DNA from: Membranipora membranacea
Lineage: Eukaryota; Bryozoa; Gymnolaemata; Cheilostomatida; Membraniporidae
Assembly: GCA_914767715.1 (NCBI GenBank)
Contig: OU612066.1
Coordinates: forward strand, 22,728,283-22,792,282
Direction: 5' to 3'
DNA: 64,000 nt
The notes under the pieces are model-generated. The model ran no database searches. It was not told the DNA's origin and saw nothing but the letters and a program-made list of their open reading frames with translations. Both the position numbers and the translations under genes were made by a program. This document shows positions 1-12,800 of this stretch, piece after piece; position 1 is the stretch's first letter, and each line of letters opens with the position of its first letter.

Positions 1-58
1 ACCTTGACATTAGTCCAGTTCTGTATCAGCTTCACTGTAGGTCTTTATGTTGTTTCAG

Positions 59-294
59 CAGACTCCCATTGGTGGATATGAGAACTCAGCCCGGACAACT
101 GAACAAGGTGAAGGTAAGTTTATTTGTATACCTGTTATATTTTGGTATTGTATGCTCTGATCTTAGAAAGAATATTTGGAAGTACTGTGGTTGTTGAATG
201 ATTACTATCTGGGTGCAGGAGTACTAATATCCTATTCACTATTCATTTTGCAGACAAGGTTCTTTTGCCAAAAAACATAACAAACTCGAGATAG
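59..294 (+). CDS. possible last two exons of an upstream gene (partial)
   Basis: A candidate exon at 59-113 follows a good acceptor (tgtttcag) and ends at a strong donor (gtaagt). A second candidate begins at 254 after ttttgcag. Read in phase (the first exon leaves one base) they give about 31 residues, starting QTPIGGYENSARTT and ending ITNSR, with a TAG stop at 292-294. The GGYENSA stretch could be a tyrosine-based motif in the cytoplasmic tail of a membrane protein, but the peptide is too short to name. Alternative joining in the other open frame of exon one hits a stop early. The rest of the gene would lie left of the window. Splice signals are seen; function is unknown. Confidence 0.35.
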
Positions 295-3200
295 TGTTAA
301 ACTGCAGAGACACTGATGAGGTCATTGGCCGTTTGATTCTTGCCCATGAATCCCGTTCGATTGGTCAGAGACTAGACACCAACTGGTGAGATGAATATCA
401 AAGTGCTGTATGAATATGTACCTAATCCCCTATCATTTATCAATCACTCATCTCCCTGCACACACTTACGGCCAAGTCGATTATGGGAGTTGTCATTCAT
501 TTTGCCAGAGGCAGACAACTTGTTAGGTAATCTTCATATCGTGATAACATCAATAGTGTGTAATTCATGCCAATACCCGAGCAGAGTAAGGTTTTTACAG
601 AAGGAACAGTTCTTTTAATTGCAGAGGCTTATAATAGTGAAAGTGTGGCTTGCTCATTCACTCGCCATCTTTGCGCTATAAGCTTCCGCCAGCAAAAATT
701 GACGCTAGCTAACATTCAGTCATTTTCAAACTAGCCAAACTAAACTCTAGCTAATACTGCCTCTATGTCTCACATATCAGGCGAGTGATTTATTTGCAGG
801 AATTCTACACTTATAGGTTCGTTCTCACATACGCTTGGCCATGATATGCTCTAATTTTGAAAGAAGCTTTATTCAACCTAGCCTGTCTGTCCTGGCAAGC
901 TTTATTCAACGCAGCCAGCTTGTTGGCGAAGAGTAATAGTGATGATCTTAATAGTTTCATTCTTTCTCCAGACTGCGCGGATTAAAACTCAATAATTTGT
1001 ACTGGTGGTTGAGGTCCGCTACCGGCATCAAAGCCCATGACCCTCGCACATACATATGCCATAGTGAACAAACATTCTCCTATTATAGTATCTTGCCTGT
1101 GTTTGCCTACAGGGTGTACCATTTTTTCCATTAGATCTCTTCTAGGTTCAAATGGCGAAAGTCATACCTGTGGTCCCTCACCTGGTCCCTTAATTAATAA
1201 AACTCGGTCTGTTGTAGGCGTCAATGGAGCACGGAGACAAGCATTGGTGTCTTAATTCCCAAGAACATTGATTATTCTAATATTCTTGTCAATTATTAAT
1301 ACTACTTGTGCATAGCAGATAGCATCGTAAACAACGCAATGACCTGGCAATATATAAAAATTTATTAAGGTTTGGCTTTGGACAGCTTATACCCTTATAT
1401 AAACAAACCATGTAGTGCCGTAATACAAGATAAGTTGTTTTAACTTGTTCTTGAATTCAAATGTTGAATCACCAAGTTAAATTTTAAATCCGCTTAGTGT
1501 CTGACATGTGCTAACTCGCAAGACCTTCATTCCTTATCTACCCTAAAAATGAGTCTGAAACAGGATTGTATTTACGAGCAAGAAGGGTAATCAAAGATTT
1601 CATCAGTTGTGGAACAAAGCCCTGTGCACATATCAACTTATTTATAAGGAGATAACCGTATTACATATTCTTGCTATTGTCTATTGTTTCGATAACAAGA
1701 TTATAAGTTTGTAATCCCATAACGATGATACTATGGCTTATCCCTGCCGTGCAGTCTTTGAGTTGGTTTTAGGGGTAAAACACTGTGTGATTATTTGTGT
1801 TTCTAAATTCAATGTTGAGGACAAGGACCTGACCGTCATTGTTTCGATATACCATTGTCCCATCAAGTAGATGTGCAAGCAGGGAAAAGGTGCTAGCTGG
1901 TAGCCAGTTTAAGATAATTTCAAGGAGTTAAGTTTTTAGATAATGTGGTGCTTAGCATATTTTTCTAATTTTCTTATCAGCATTTGGTCTGTATCTTATG
2001 TATTTATGCTCCTTCTTATTATTAGTTGATAGGTTTAATTTCAGTCCTCACTTATTATTTGTATGTCCTAATCCGGTAGGGCTACACTGCAGATGCCACG
2101 TGCCACATGTCTCATTGTTTGAGTGGTTTTTGTGTACAATTTGTTTGTTCAGTGACTGATTGACTGAAGTGATACCTTTGGGAAATGGCGGGCAGGTGTT
2201 GAGCTTGTATCAAGTGTGCGAGGCATTGTTGATGCAGCCAACTGTTGAAAAGAAATCCATTTAATTTCTTGAAAGCTCCAGCACAGGTTGGACACAATAG
2301 ATGGGAGATCAGTGAAAATTCAAACAAATATCTTGAGCCTATCTTGTGGGATATCTGGACCCGATTTTGTCCGTACAAATAAATTAATTTGGGTGGATAT
2401 CTCCCTGATCTCATCAACAAGAGTGTGAGGCAGATTTTTCCAAATTTAAATTGGTAGGGTGTGATTCACGAACATTGTTAGGACTCGTGAGGCTAAATTA
2501 ACATTCCAGAAAAACACAGCTGGTTTCGAGATAGACAAACACAGTGGTTGGATTGGCATACCATGCTGATAAGGAATTTATCTGGAAGCATTTGAGAAAA
2601 AAAACCTCTCCAACGGTTCTCAACCTAGTAGCCTTGTGCTTTACAGATCCCCTTTCCTTGCAGCAAAATTAACTCAGGCGACTTCATTCTTTGAGAACGA
2701 AAATTATGCCAATAGAGTATTAAAAAAAACATCTTGAAATGCAAAGTGATATTTAGGACCTAGGCCCTGTCTAATGAAAATTCAAAGAAGGCTAATGGCT
2801 TTACCGTATATTACATGATGAGTGCTCCTAAATATAATAAATGACGTACTACCACCAAAAACTACACTCAGTGTCTTTGTGCAGGAGCATACACCACCGG
2901 AAAAGACCCAAGTGCCTAATCAACATCAATTGCATTTTAGTTTCTAGTAAATCTGGAACAACTGTACAACGTTTTGGTCGACGATTGATTGGGTTTAGTT
3001 TGCATACATCCTATTTTTTTGGTTGAGAGCTGGCACTTTTCCAACTGTCTTTGTACGGCACACGCCACACACCCATTAGTCAATAAAAACAAAATATTGA
3101 TAATTGGTTTAAACTGCCTTGGCCCAATAATCTCTCATCTTTCATAACAGCTGAAAACAACCACATAGATTAAAGTGATTAAAACCACACGATCACCGAG

Positions 3201-5901
3201 CTGTAGAGCATTGACATCTGGCCCTACTCTTGGTGTAGTATAGTATTAATTGTTTGATAGACTTTGCTTTGTCTGATCACATCAGCCATTATTATTGATA
3301 AGGTCTGTCTTGTAAAGGTGTTTTGTCACTATTGTTGGCAAAATTTACTCTTTGCTTCATTGTGTGATATACTCTATTGTGATTGGCCAACAGGTGACTG
3401 TAGTCGCGTGCCTTTATTGATCTGACTGAAAGATAATAGTTGAATTCATTTAGCCAAGCCGCCGTCGAGAGGTAGATTGTGGTTACTTATTTTCCCAAGT
3501 GTTTGATTGTGAAGGATAGCTGCGTGAGTTTATTAGTGTCATTTTTTCTTCTCTTTGCTAAACTAGACTCTGAGATATTGGTCACTCTATCAGACGATAT
3601 AAACTGGATATCACAATCGAAGAAGGATTACCTTACCTACCTGCTACCTGGATTTGTATCAGACCTGTCAGTAAGTAAGTTATACCAATTTTCGGGTTGA
3701 TGCTCGTATCAACTCGTAGCATTGTACTGGTGTCAGTCTTTGGGAAATTCTTGAATCGGAGTAACTAGAAAAAATCTACCATCATTTGAAATCATCCCTA
3801 AAACAGTTGATTATGTATCGTCTTCTGACGTTCACCATCAAAACCTTTGATCCCTGCCTCTACGCTGCGCAGCGTACCAAGGTCTGTTATTATCTTAGTC
3901 TCTTGAATCATTTATGATATTGTTATTGTCGTACGATTGTAGGATAACGCAAGTAGAGGATATGGTATAGCCTTGAAGGTGTGAGGATTAAGTGTGAAAA
4001 GTGGATATATTTACAGCTCCACGGTGTGAAAATCAGGTAGGATAGTCACAAAGCTCAGCGTTCTCACTTGTGTAACAAAACATACATAGGACGTATTGCA
4101 TTGATTCTTCCATCACCGCTGATCTGTTTTACTATGTTCGTCATTATCTTGGGGAAAGCTGGACATGCTGCCGAGAAGGACCGTCTAATTAACATGTACA
4201 CACACAAGCAGTCTGCTAGCTAGGTCTGTCAAATCTTGTATACAAAATGAACATGAGTTGGAGAAAGTGACAGACCAGGCTCTGTGGCTTTTGTTACCAG
4301 AAAATTTATTGGTTGATCTAACAGGTAACGCATCTTCCTCCTATTGTGAATAGGGGTACCGGAAACTTTCAGTATCTTGCTGTACTGCTGCTATCTTAAA
4401 GTTAAATTTATTGCAGCAAAAAGTTGTCCTTGTTCATGATCCAAGTAAGGAGGTAGCTAATGCTGTAATTAAGGCTACCGAGGGTTAAACTGTGAAGTAC
4501 GCCCATGCAACATTTCCCCAATAAAAATGATAAAGGGATTTATCGAGATGATTTGAAAGGTTAACTGGATTAACTGGACTCATCCAATCTATGGATTGAG
4601 TACCATACAGCCTGACATCTAGTCTGTTGGGATCTTACTGCACCATGCTGTACATAATAATGTTTACAACTAGATCCCAACTGGGTAGCTAATTGGGCAT
4701 TCTAATCATGGGAAAGAAGTTGAATCGTGTGTGAATACCAGCTTTGCTGTGGGTGGGTGGGGTGGGCAGACAGGGGTGATAGTAGTTGGCCTGTTACGTG
4801 AACATCTCGGTTGTTGTGGTAACTTGGACATCTACCCACCGTTGTGAATCAGTTAGATTATATTATTGGTATCTCCAAATCTTTCCATTCAGTTATAACA
4901 CTCCCTTGTTTTATCATTGAGTCTTATCATTCTGCTTCAAAGGCCATGTGAGCATAGATGAAGTTTATCTGCGCAGCCCCATTGTGTTAAAAGCTTTTAT
5001 GATAAATTTCTTTTAATAAAGGATGCTCTGTTTAAACACCAGGAATTATCTGTGACGGAATATTTGTAATGTTTTGTCCCCCTCCTCGGTGTTTACAGAG
5101 ATTTGATAACGGCTGAGGAGTAAATTGATTTCTATATTGGTACAACAAATATCAATGAATTTGAGATAGAAGTTAGAGTACCTTTTGTCTTCTATTGACA
5201 AACTTAGTCCAGTATCAAATTGGCCCAAAATTACTGCCAGCACATGGAGTATTCTACAAATCAACTCTTTTAGACCTGTCAAAAATAAATAGTTCAAAGA
5301 ACACCCGGGAGCTGCAAGTAGAGTAATTAACTATGTCAGGGGGAAGGTCAAGAAAAGCCAATGTAGCTTGTTGCGTTTGATCGGGAGACATTAAATAGAT
5401 AATGGTCTCCAAGGTATTGCCCTGAGATGTGCTTCTCAAAATTACCAGTCAAGACAACGTCTTTTCCCTCGCATCTAGAGTAAATATATTGCTGCCATTT
5501 GGCAAAATAACTGTTTGTTAGTCATATCCATATGACTATGATGCTAACGATAGCATATGGTCATTTTAGGAAGTTGGGTCACACTGATACGATGACTAAA
5601 CTATTGAGACTTGTGATCTAACGCTGCTCTGGGCTGTTTATTTCCGCCCTATGGTTATGGCGAAGCCAGGCAGCATTCAATGACTAACATCCCTCAGCAT
5701 GAGGTACCCAAACTAACCGATCTGTTTATTTTCTTGTGGTTAGATCTCTTAAACATCACTCTATATCACACTATATCAAGGAAATACTCTGTGATCACAT
5801 CACACTGTGTCAACTAATATTAGCTCATTGTTTCTGACTGGGCTACCAAACCATAATTGTTCGACTTTCTAAACATTTTTGTGTATTTATTGATATTTCA
5901 G
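295..5901. other. intergenic / 5' flank, no convincing gene
   Basis: AT-rich DNA with only short chance reading frames. One stretch, 3567-3670, is open, starts after aaactag and ends at a strong donor (gtaagtaag). It could be an exon, perhaps a 5' untranslated exon of the cadherin, because the cadherin ATG exon itself begins just after an acceptor (gatatttcag, 5892-5901) and so needs an upstream non-coding exon. I could not link the two. No tRNA or clear promoter was recognised. Confidence 0.4.
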
Positions 5902-6898
5902 GCGGGTCAATATGCGATCTCACGCAAACACAGTGGGTTTGGTGCTCCTTTTGTCGTTACATTACAAAGGTAAGCCTTTGACTGTCTATTATCTATGGGT
6001 GCATCACATGCGGGTTACAAATTTGTATAGACGGGCTAATTAAAACATTGGACAAACAAACAATCACCTTTTTTCTTGCATTTTAATTTGCATTATTGTA
6101 TCTTTTTTGAAAACAACTTAATCATTATCATAATTTACTTGTGGTCAAGATGCAAGGTGCAGCTCTGTTCAACAAAGCAAGCCTAAAAAACTTTGTGTAG
6201 AACATCACTCATCCTTATTTTAATCTCATTGCTGTGCTTGTTTCTGAATGTTTAGAGATCACGCACCTTTCCCATCACTTCTTGTAAGCGGTGTACAAAG
6301 GCGAAATGTTGTTTTAATGGAAGCCTCAAGTAGTTTTTACCAACTCCCAAAGGGTCGTAACAGCTACATGTCACTTGACATCACTTTCATTGTCAAGTAA
6401 TTATATTGATATTTTCTTTGGGAAGTCAAACGAGGCAGCAGCTTTAGATGTTTGCATTTTGCTCATATCATTTACATTAGCAAAATGAGCTTTTCTGTTC
6501 CAAAATCAACACTGCAGAAATCTTGAATCAATCGCTCTCGTTGACGTGAAGTGGCTGCAGATGCGGGTAGAAACTGCCATAATTCCTTAAAAAGTTTTCT
6601 TTCTCACCCTAGCATTGTCAGGCAACCCGAGCCTTGTCACGTGCCTACTTTTTTGTTTTGGGAATAAGAAAAGTAGCCACATGACATGGCTAAGGCAGCC
6701 CACTGTGGTCTTTTCTTTGTGGACAGCGTTACAATGCTACCTCTTCTCCCTCCAATACCAAATACACAGAATTAGCCTACATGACAGTTTAAAGGGTACA
6801 CGCATAATGAATTTGTTCTTATTTTCCAGTGTTAGGAAATAATTGGCCTGAGTATGAAGGACCTCGCAGTGTATCTGTGTCAGAAGATGTCGCTGTCG
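5902..6898 (+). CDS. cadherin exons 1-2: signal peptide and N-terminus
   Basis: Exon one (5902-5969) starts after an acceptor and carries the ATG at 5912. The start was chosen because it gives a classic signal peptide (MRSHANTVGLVLLLSLHYK) directly ahead of the first cadherin repeat. Exon two (6830-6898) encodes the first strand, including SVSVSEDVAVG. There is a Trp near the mature N-terminus (NNWPEY), but it is not in the position expected for classical strand-swap cadherins. The intron between them is about 860 bp and holds a short hairpin element at 6630-6692. Confidence 0.8.
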
Positions 6899-9800
6899 GT
6901 GAGTCATATTCTCTTCCGGCTTATTACTCACTGCTGAATCATCCTCAAGTTTTAATACAATTCCTTGCCTATCAATATGTCCCTTTGCACTGAAAAGTTT
7001 TCTCTTAATCGGATTAATAATTCTCTTGTGCTTATAACTTACACATCACATGTAGCCATGAACTCATGGTCCAAAGTCAGGCTGGTATGATGGAATGACC
7101 GAGGCCAGTCTGGCCTGGTTATGACGAGCCCTCTTTGTCCCTTAGAACAAGGACCAGAATGTCACAGCGCTTTGATTTCTTAGATTCGTTTTTCCATCGA
7201 TCCTGAATCACCGTTTAGAGAGGCCTCTTAGATTAAACAGATATAAATGACACCCGCAATCCCTCTTACTATGTTACCAATCCAAGGTGCTCCCTTGTGC
7301 CACCATCTTGTCCCACCTGACTGCAAGAAAAGCCTGGGTCACGATGTTGAAATATGTTGACAATTTGAAGCATGTGTTCTAAGAAGTTTTTCCAACTAGA
7401 AAACATATTCTATGATGAAGTGCAGCATTATGCCTACTTGTGTATTTTAAGTCCTCATACGTCTGCCTTATCTTTTATAAGATACCATGGAAACTTGTAG
7501 TTCTAGCTGCTATCTATAATCGTTTACAGTAATTTATCTATGTTTTTCAATGTTGTAACAATGTTGAATAGAAGTTCTAAAGATGGTCGTATAACTTTTT
7601 ATCTTCGGTTTGCAGGTAGTGAACTATTCAGCTTCATTGTCTCGGATACTGACGGAGACGCTCTAACTGTTACCCTGACACATGAGAAGAACTTTGAGCT
7701 CGAGGAGTCGTCTCCTAATAACTACCGAGTTCTGCTGAAAGATCGATTGGATCGAGAGACTAATAGTCGATATAACTTACAGATCACTATAAGTGATGGG
7801 AATGGTGGTGGTGTAAGTACAACTATATACCGACTATGCTTTGCTGAATTCATATATTATCCAATGGGTCGTTTTGTTATATCATCAAACAGTGCAAAAC
7901 ATTTCCAATGAGATGACTATGGTTGCCAATAAAAAGTATAACAGGCATGCTGTTATTTTCAATCTCACCGATCTGCTTGCTCTGAAGCTAGTATGAAATA
8001 TATAAAAATTTACTGAACTCGGAATTGCGCTCAGGATTTTTAAATCATAGGCACTCTGCAAGGTGCCATTTTCCAGGGATTAAAAACCCAATCTAGCAAT
8101 TTTGATAAATTAAAACCTTGGGCTACAAAAATTGATCACATGACCTCAAAATAGAGCGAGGTGTTGTAATGTTGTTATTCCCTGAGCTAGATTATTGGAT
8201 TCTTTGACTACTAGAGCTGTTGAATCACACTGTTTTTAATAATGCACTGCTCAGAACAAGGGTAGGAAAAAGAGCATCTTAGTAATATTCTCTAAGGTAT
8301 ATAGCGTCATTCAGTTTGATCAATCAAACATAACATGAAATTGATAAATCTCAATTGGTATATGCTGACATTGCCCGAAACAGGAAATACGATGCTTGCT
8401 TTGATAAACTTTTTATTCATGTGGCATTGGCATCAAGGAGGTAAATGCCTTGTACAGGAAATAACCTGTTTCAAAAAATCTTTATTTTTATTGCATAGAA
8501 TTAACATAAAGATAACAATATTTGCTCCCTGCACCTAGAGTAAAAGGGCAACGGGTTTATTAGCTATAACTTAATTTGCCTGCAGAAATACACCAAGTCA
8601 TCATTTTACCTTACCTGATTTAGTATAGTGCGTCACTACTATGGTTTTTTCACGTAACATAACCTCAATCATCCAATATTATGCTAGTTTAAGGGTTTAA
8701 ACTTTACCCAGATTACCAATTTAAACTGACATTATGCAATAACCAGGAAGATAGGGACAAACTCCCTGCTATAGCGAGAAATAAAATTCTACTTTTTCTT
8801 GACTTTTCGTTTTTTCTTCTCCAGACGATAAATCAGGAGGTGAGAATCAGAGTACAGGACGTAAATGATTATACTCCTATCATCAGGAATCTACCACTGA
8901 TAGCCTCAGTCAGAGAGAACCAGCCTGCGGGGTCCTTTGTCATCAATATAACTGCTGACGATGAGGATATGGGCTACAACGCTGCCGTCGAAATCTTCAT
9001 AGACGATGATGTAGGTTACCAGACTTTGTCATATTGTACCGAAAATGCTCCTTGGACATTTTTGGTAAATTACTGTAGTCGCCCAAAAAAACCAGTTCTA
9101 ATCAAGTTACCTAACCTGCTCAGAAATCATGTTGTAGCAAAAATGTACCTGAGCATTATCAAAAAAATACTGTAGTCTCCCAAAGAATGGCACGCACATT
9201 TTGGGAAACTACTGTAGTCTGAGAGGTGCCAGGTACATTTTAGGTGCCACCATTTATATGTATATATATAAATCATGTGCTATTATGAGATTTTGGTGTC
9301 TCTCCAAGTATTGATTACCTAAACTACATAGTTGTTCTAGGGATGTAAAAGTCAAACTCATTAGGCACATACAGGTAGATGAGAACTGAGTGAGAGAAAG
9401 GTGATCATGTAAAACCTATTGACTCTCTAATCTGCTATAATTATTCTGTGTAGATTTTGCACTTCATGGCATCGCATTTGATATTGCTGACATTGATTAA
9501 TCCTGTAAGACCATCATTCGAGCTCTGATCTAGATGAAAAGAGTTTGCATGCAGACCTTCAAACTAAATTAAAGTCACTTAGTCGCACAAGTGGATAATT
9601 ATTTTCACTCATTACTCAATAGAAATGTTGCTTAGTGTGTTGTGATAATTTTGCGGTAACACATTTTGCCGGGTCTGTTGGTAACAGGCTTAAATCACAT
9701 TTATTCGCCTTCTTCGCTCCACTTTGAGGCTTTCTCTTTAGACACAAAGCATTGGAAATTTAAATAGCTTCTTGAAAGAAGTGATGTCAATAAACCCTCA

Positions 9801-12800
9801 GACTTGAAACTTTTTTCCTGTGATTACTGTCAGGAATAGCGTGTAGATCTTGACTGGCCTTCATACGGGGACAAACGCATCGGCTCAATTCTTGGTTCAT
9901 TGTTAGCACTGCTTCAAGTTTAGCAAGAGTTAACACTGTTGACTGTATGTACTTGCAGGGTAGATTGGATGCCGAAACATGCTAAGAGACAATCTAAAAC
10001 ACGAAATATAATGTAGAAAAAAAGGGATTAATATTGCTTTGTTTTTAGGAATCATCGCCATTTTATCTGGGAAATTTCTCCAGCAGACAGCCTGTGGCTC
10101 ACAGTTATAAAGATGCGACAGTTCTTCTCCGAGAGCCTCTTAATTTTGAACAGAGATCAGTATATACAGTGAAGATCCGGGCCACAGACACGGCCGGCTG
10201 CGTGGGAAATAGCTGCCAGGTATTTTGATATTTAATCTTATGTTTGATTTTAGTTTCTATTTATGATGCCAGATAACGATTTTTTTATTAAAAGTGTTCG
10301 TCTCTGCCATCTTTACTGATGTACTTTTCTAGATACTCATAAATGTAGGCTGTAAATGTAATCTTAGTCTAGAGGCATCTAGTCTGAAAGTTAGAGTACA
10401 GATGGTTGACACCATCGATTTACACAATGCAAAACAATTACCTACAAGCCTGCCCTGTATAGAAAGTACATTGGTGTCTGTATTACTAAGGAGTGGAGTT
10501 TGGTATAATCTCCCGTTTGAAAATGAAATAAGAATAAATCAAAGAGTTGAAAGAAAAGAACTCTTTTGTCACGACAAGACGACAGTTCACCACAATTTAA
10601 ATCGGTTCTTCCAAGCAAAACATCCGGTATCTGCTGCATAATTCTTCTGGTTAAATCATATATATTATATTATATATATGTTATATATTGTTTTATATTT
10701 CACAATATATTTCATATTTATCTCATTGCACATTACAGCCACCTTTGTCTACGAACCAGACACTGATAGTGAATGTGATCGATGAACAGGATACAGCGCC
10801 ATATTTTATCGGCTTACCCTATCGTACAACGACTGAGGAGAATAAACCAGTTGGTACTGAGCTGCTCAGAGTCACTGCTCTGGATGGAGATGCTCAGAAC
10901 CCACGTGATGTTCAGTATTACTTCATCAACCAAAGTAAGTCTGGCACTCAAGAGTTTTGGCTCAGATAAGACATTTTAACTGCATTCCCACAATGCAACT
11001 GAAGCATGAAACTCCCAATTAGACGAGTTTCAACCATCTTCAAATTGTTTCATTGATACTGACCGAATGTCCATACGAAGTGCAGAAAATTACATTATTG
11101 GCTACTCCTTAACACACCCTATTTTAGCTTAGTCCACACAAAATTGCTGGGACCGACTTATCAAGTAGGCGTTTTTGCAGAGCTAAAATACCATGAAACT
11201 GATGTTTTGTCGTTTCAAGCCTTCAGGTCAACAAATAAGAAGCTCAGTCTGCCTTGATGAAGTTGCCACATACATACAGTATGAGACAAAGAGACAAAAT
11301 ATAACTTATGTTTTACCAAAACATATCATTACAACCCTCTGGATGACGTAATAATTGTTTTTATCATAGATGGTAATCAGACTTCAGAAGATGGTTATTT
11401 CTCTATGGATATAAATACAGGGACTATAACGATCAGAGAGGTCATAGACACCGACTCTCCTGCTCTTATAGATACTGGATCTCTGTTCACACTCAATATT
11501 ATGGTAAAGATCTCATATCATCTCCTTTAGTGTCTCTCCAATAAATACATGCGCTTCTTGTCTTCCACTCACGCCCTCGATCCTGTGTTCCTGCAGACAA
11601 AGCGGGGGAAGGGGGTCGTAGAAATACCAACTACTGTATTGTCTCCCTTAATAGCCAACACATGCTTCTATGATCCTCCGCTGATATGAGCAATTTTCTT
11701 TGGAGCTGAGAGGAGGACAGGGCACGGGAGGGAGGGGGGGGAGGTGAGAGGGAGGTGAGAGGGAGGTGAAGGGTAAAGTTTTCTATCTATAAGCGCCTCT
11801 TTCTCATGGTTATAACAACAAGACTGATTTTCATGAAGTTGAGCCACCTTTACAACCATGAGACTATTGTCATTTCAACAAAATGGCACCCTCTAAGAGA
11901 CCGAGATCCAGTGCATAATTGATTGGTGTTTACATTGCCCTGTGAGTTTTGTCAAAGTTGACATGGGTGGGAGCTGTCAAGAGCAGCTTGACTGCTCTCT
12001 TACAGTGCTAGTAACCCCGTGAGAATCAAAATTATTCAGCCAAAATTATACCCGCTAACTCCCTTGATGCCGCCTATGGTATCTCATTACTTGGTGAAGT
12101 GGTGATTTAGTTCTTGTACAATGTTGTTGTTTGTTGAATTCTCCTTTGAAGACATTTATAGCAATGCATCACCTGCCATCAAACAGATGGAACCTTCATC
12201 AAATGCATTAACTGTCACACCCAGCAAAATCTTCCCATAATAATGACGGAACTGCCCACTTGTATTCTTGGTTCACATGTAGTCTTTTATTAATCTCCAA
12301 GTTGATCAAAAAATTTTATGTTATACATATTCTTTATTTATTTATTTGCCAGGCTAGAGAAGTGAGTGGGCCATCATCAGAAGCAGGCAGCGAGGGACCA
12401 GACAGCGCCACCACCACCGTGACAATCACTGTTCTCGATCTGAACGATGAGCGACCTAAGTTCTCGTCCAATCAGAGCTCAGCATCTGTGGATGAGGAGC
12501 TACCAGCTGGCAGCTCAGTAACAATTGTGTCACCACTACGCATCACCGATTCTGATCAGGTGACTAGAACTAAGTTGTTATCTCCCCTTTGTTATTTCAA
12601 ATTTGTGCAGGTAATTCTGCAGGTGATTTCACTTTGACTAGGCTTTCAGGCTTGCAGTAAATATTAATATATGTCCATTGACTTTGGGATGGGATCAGCC
12701 CGTTCCGTAAATAAATAAATACACTGACTTTGGATTTAAATCTAAAAATACAAGCTGAAAAAATTACATCCTGCACCATTTTTGACTGCAGGGTGCAGTA

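Noticed and set aside
2112..2420. 102-codon minus-strand ORF
   Set aside because: No domain and no splice context; length is within chance expectation.
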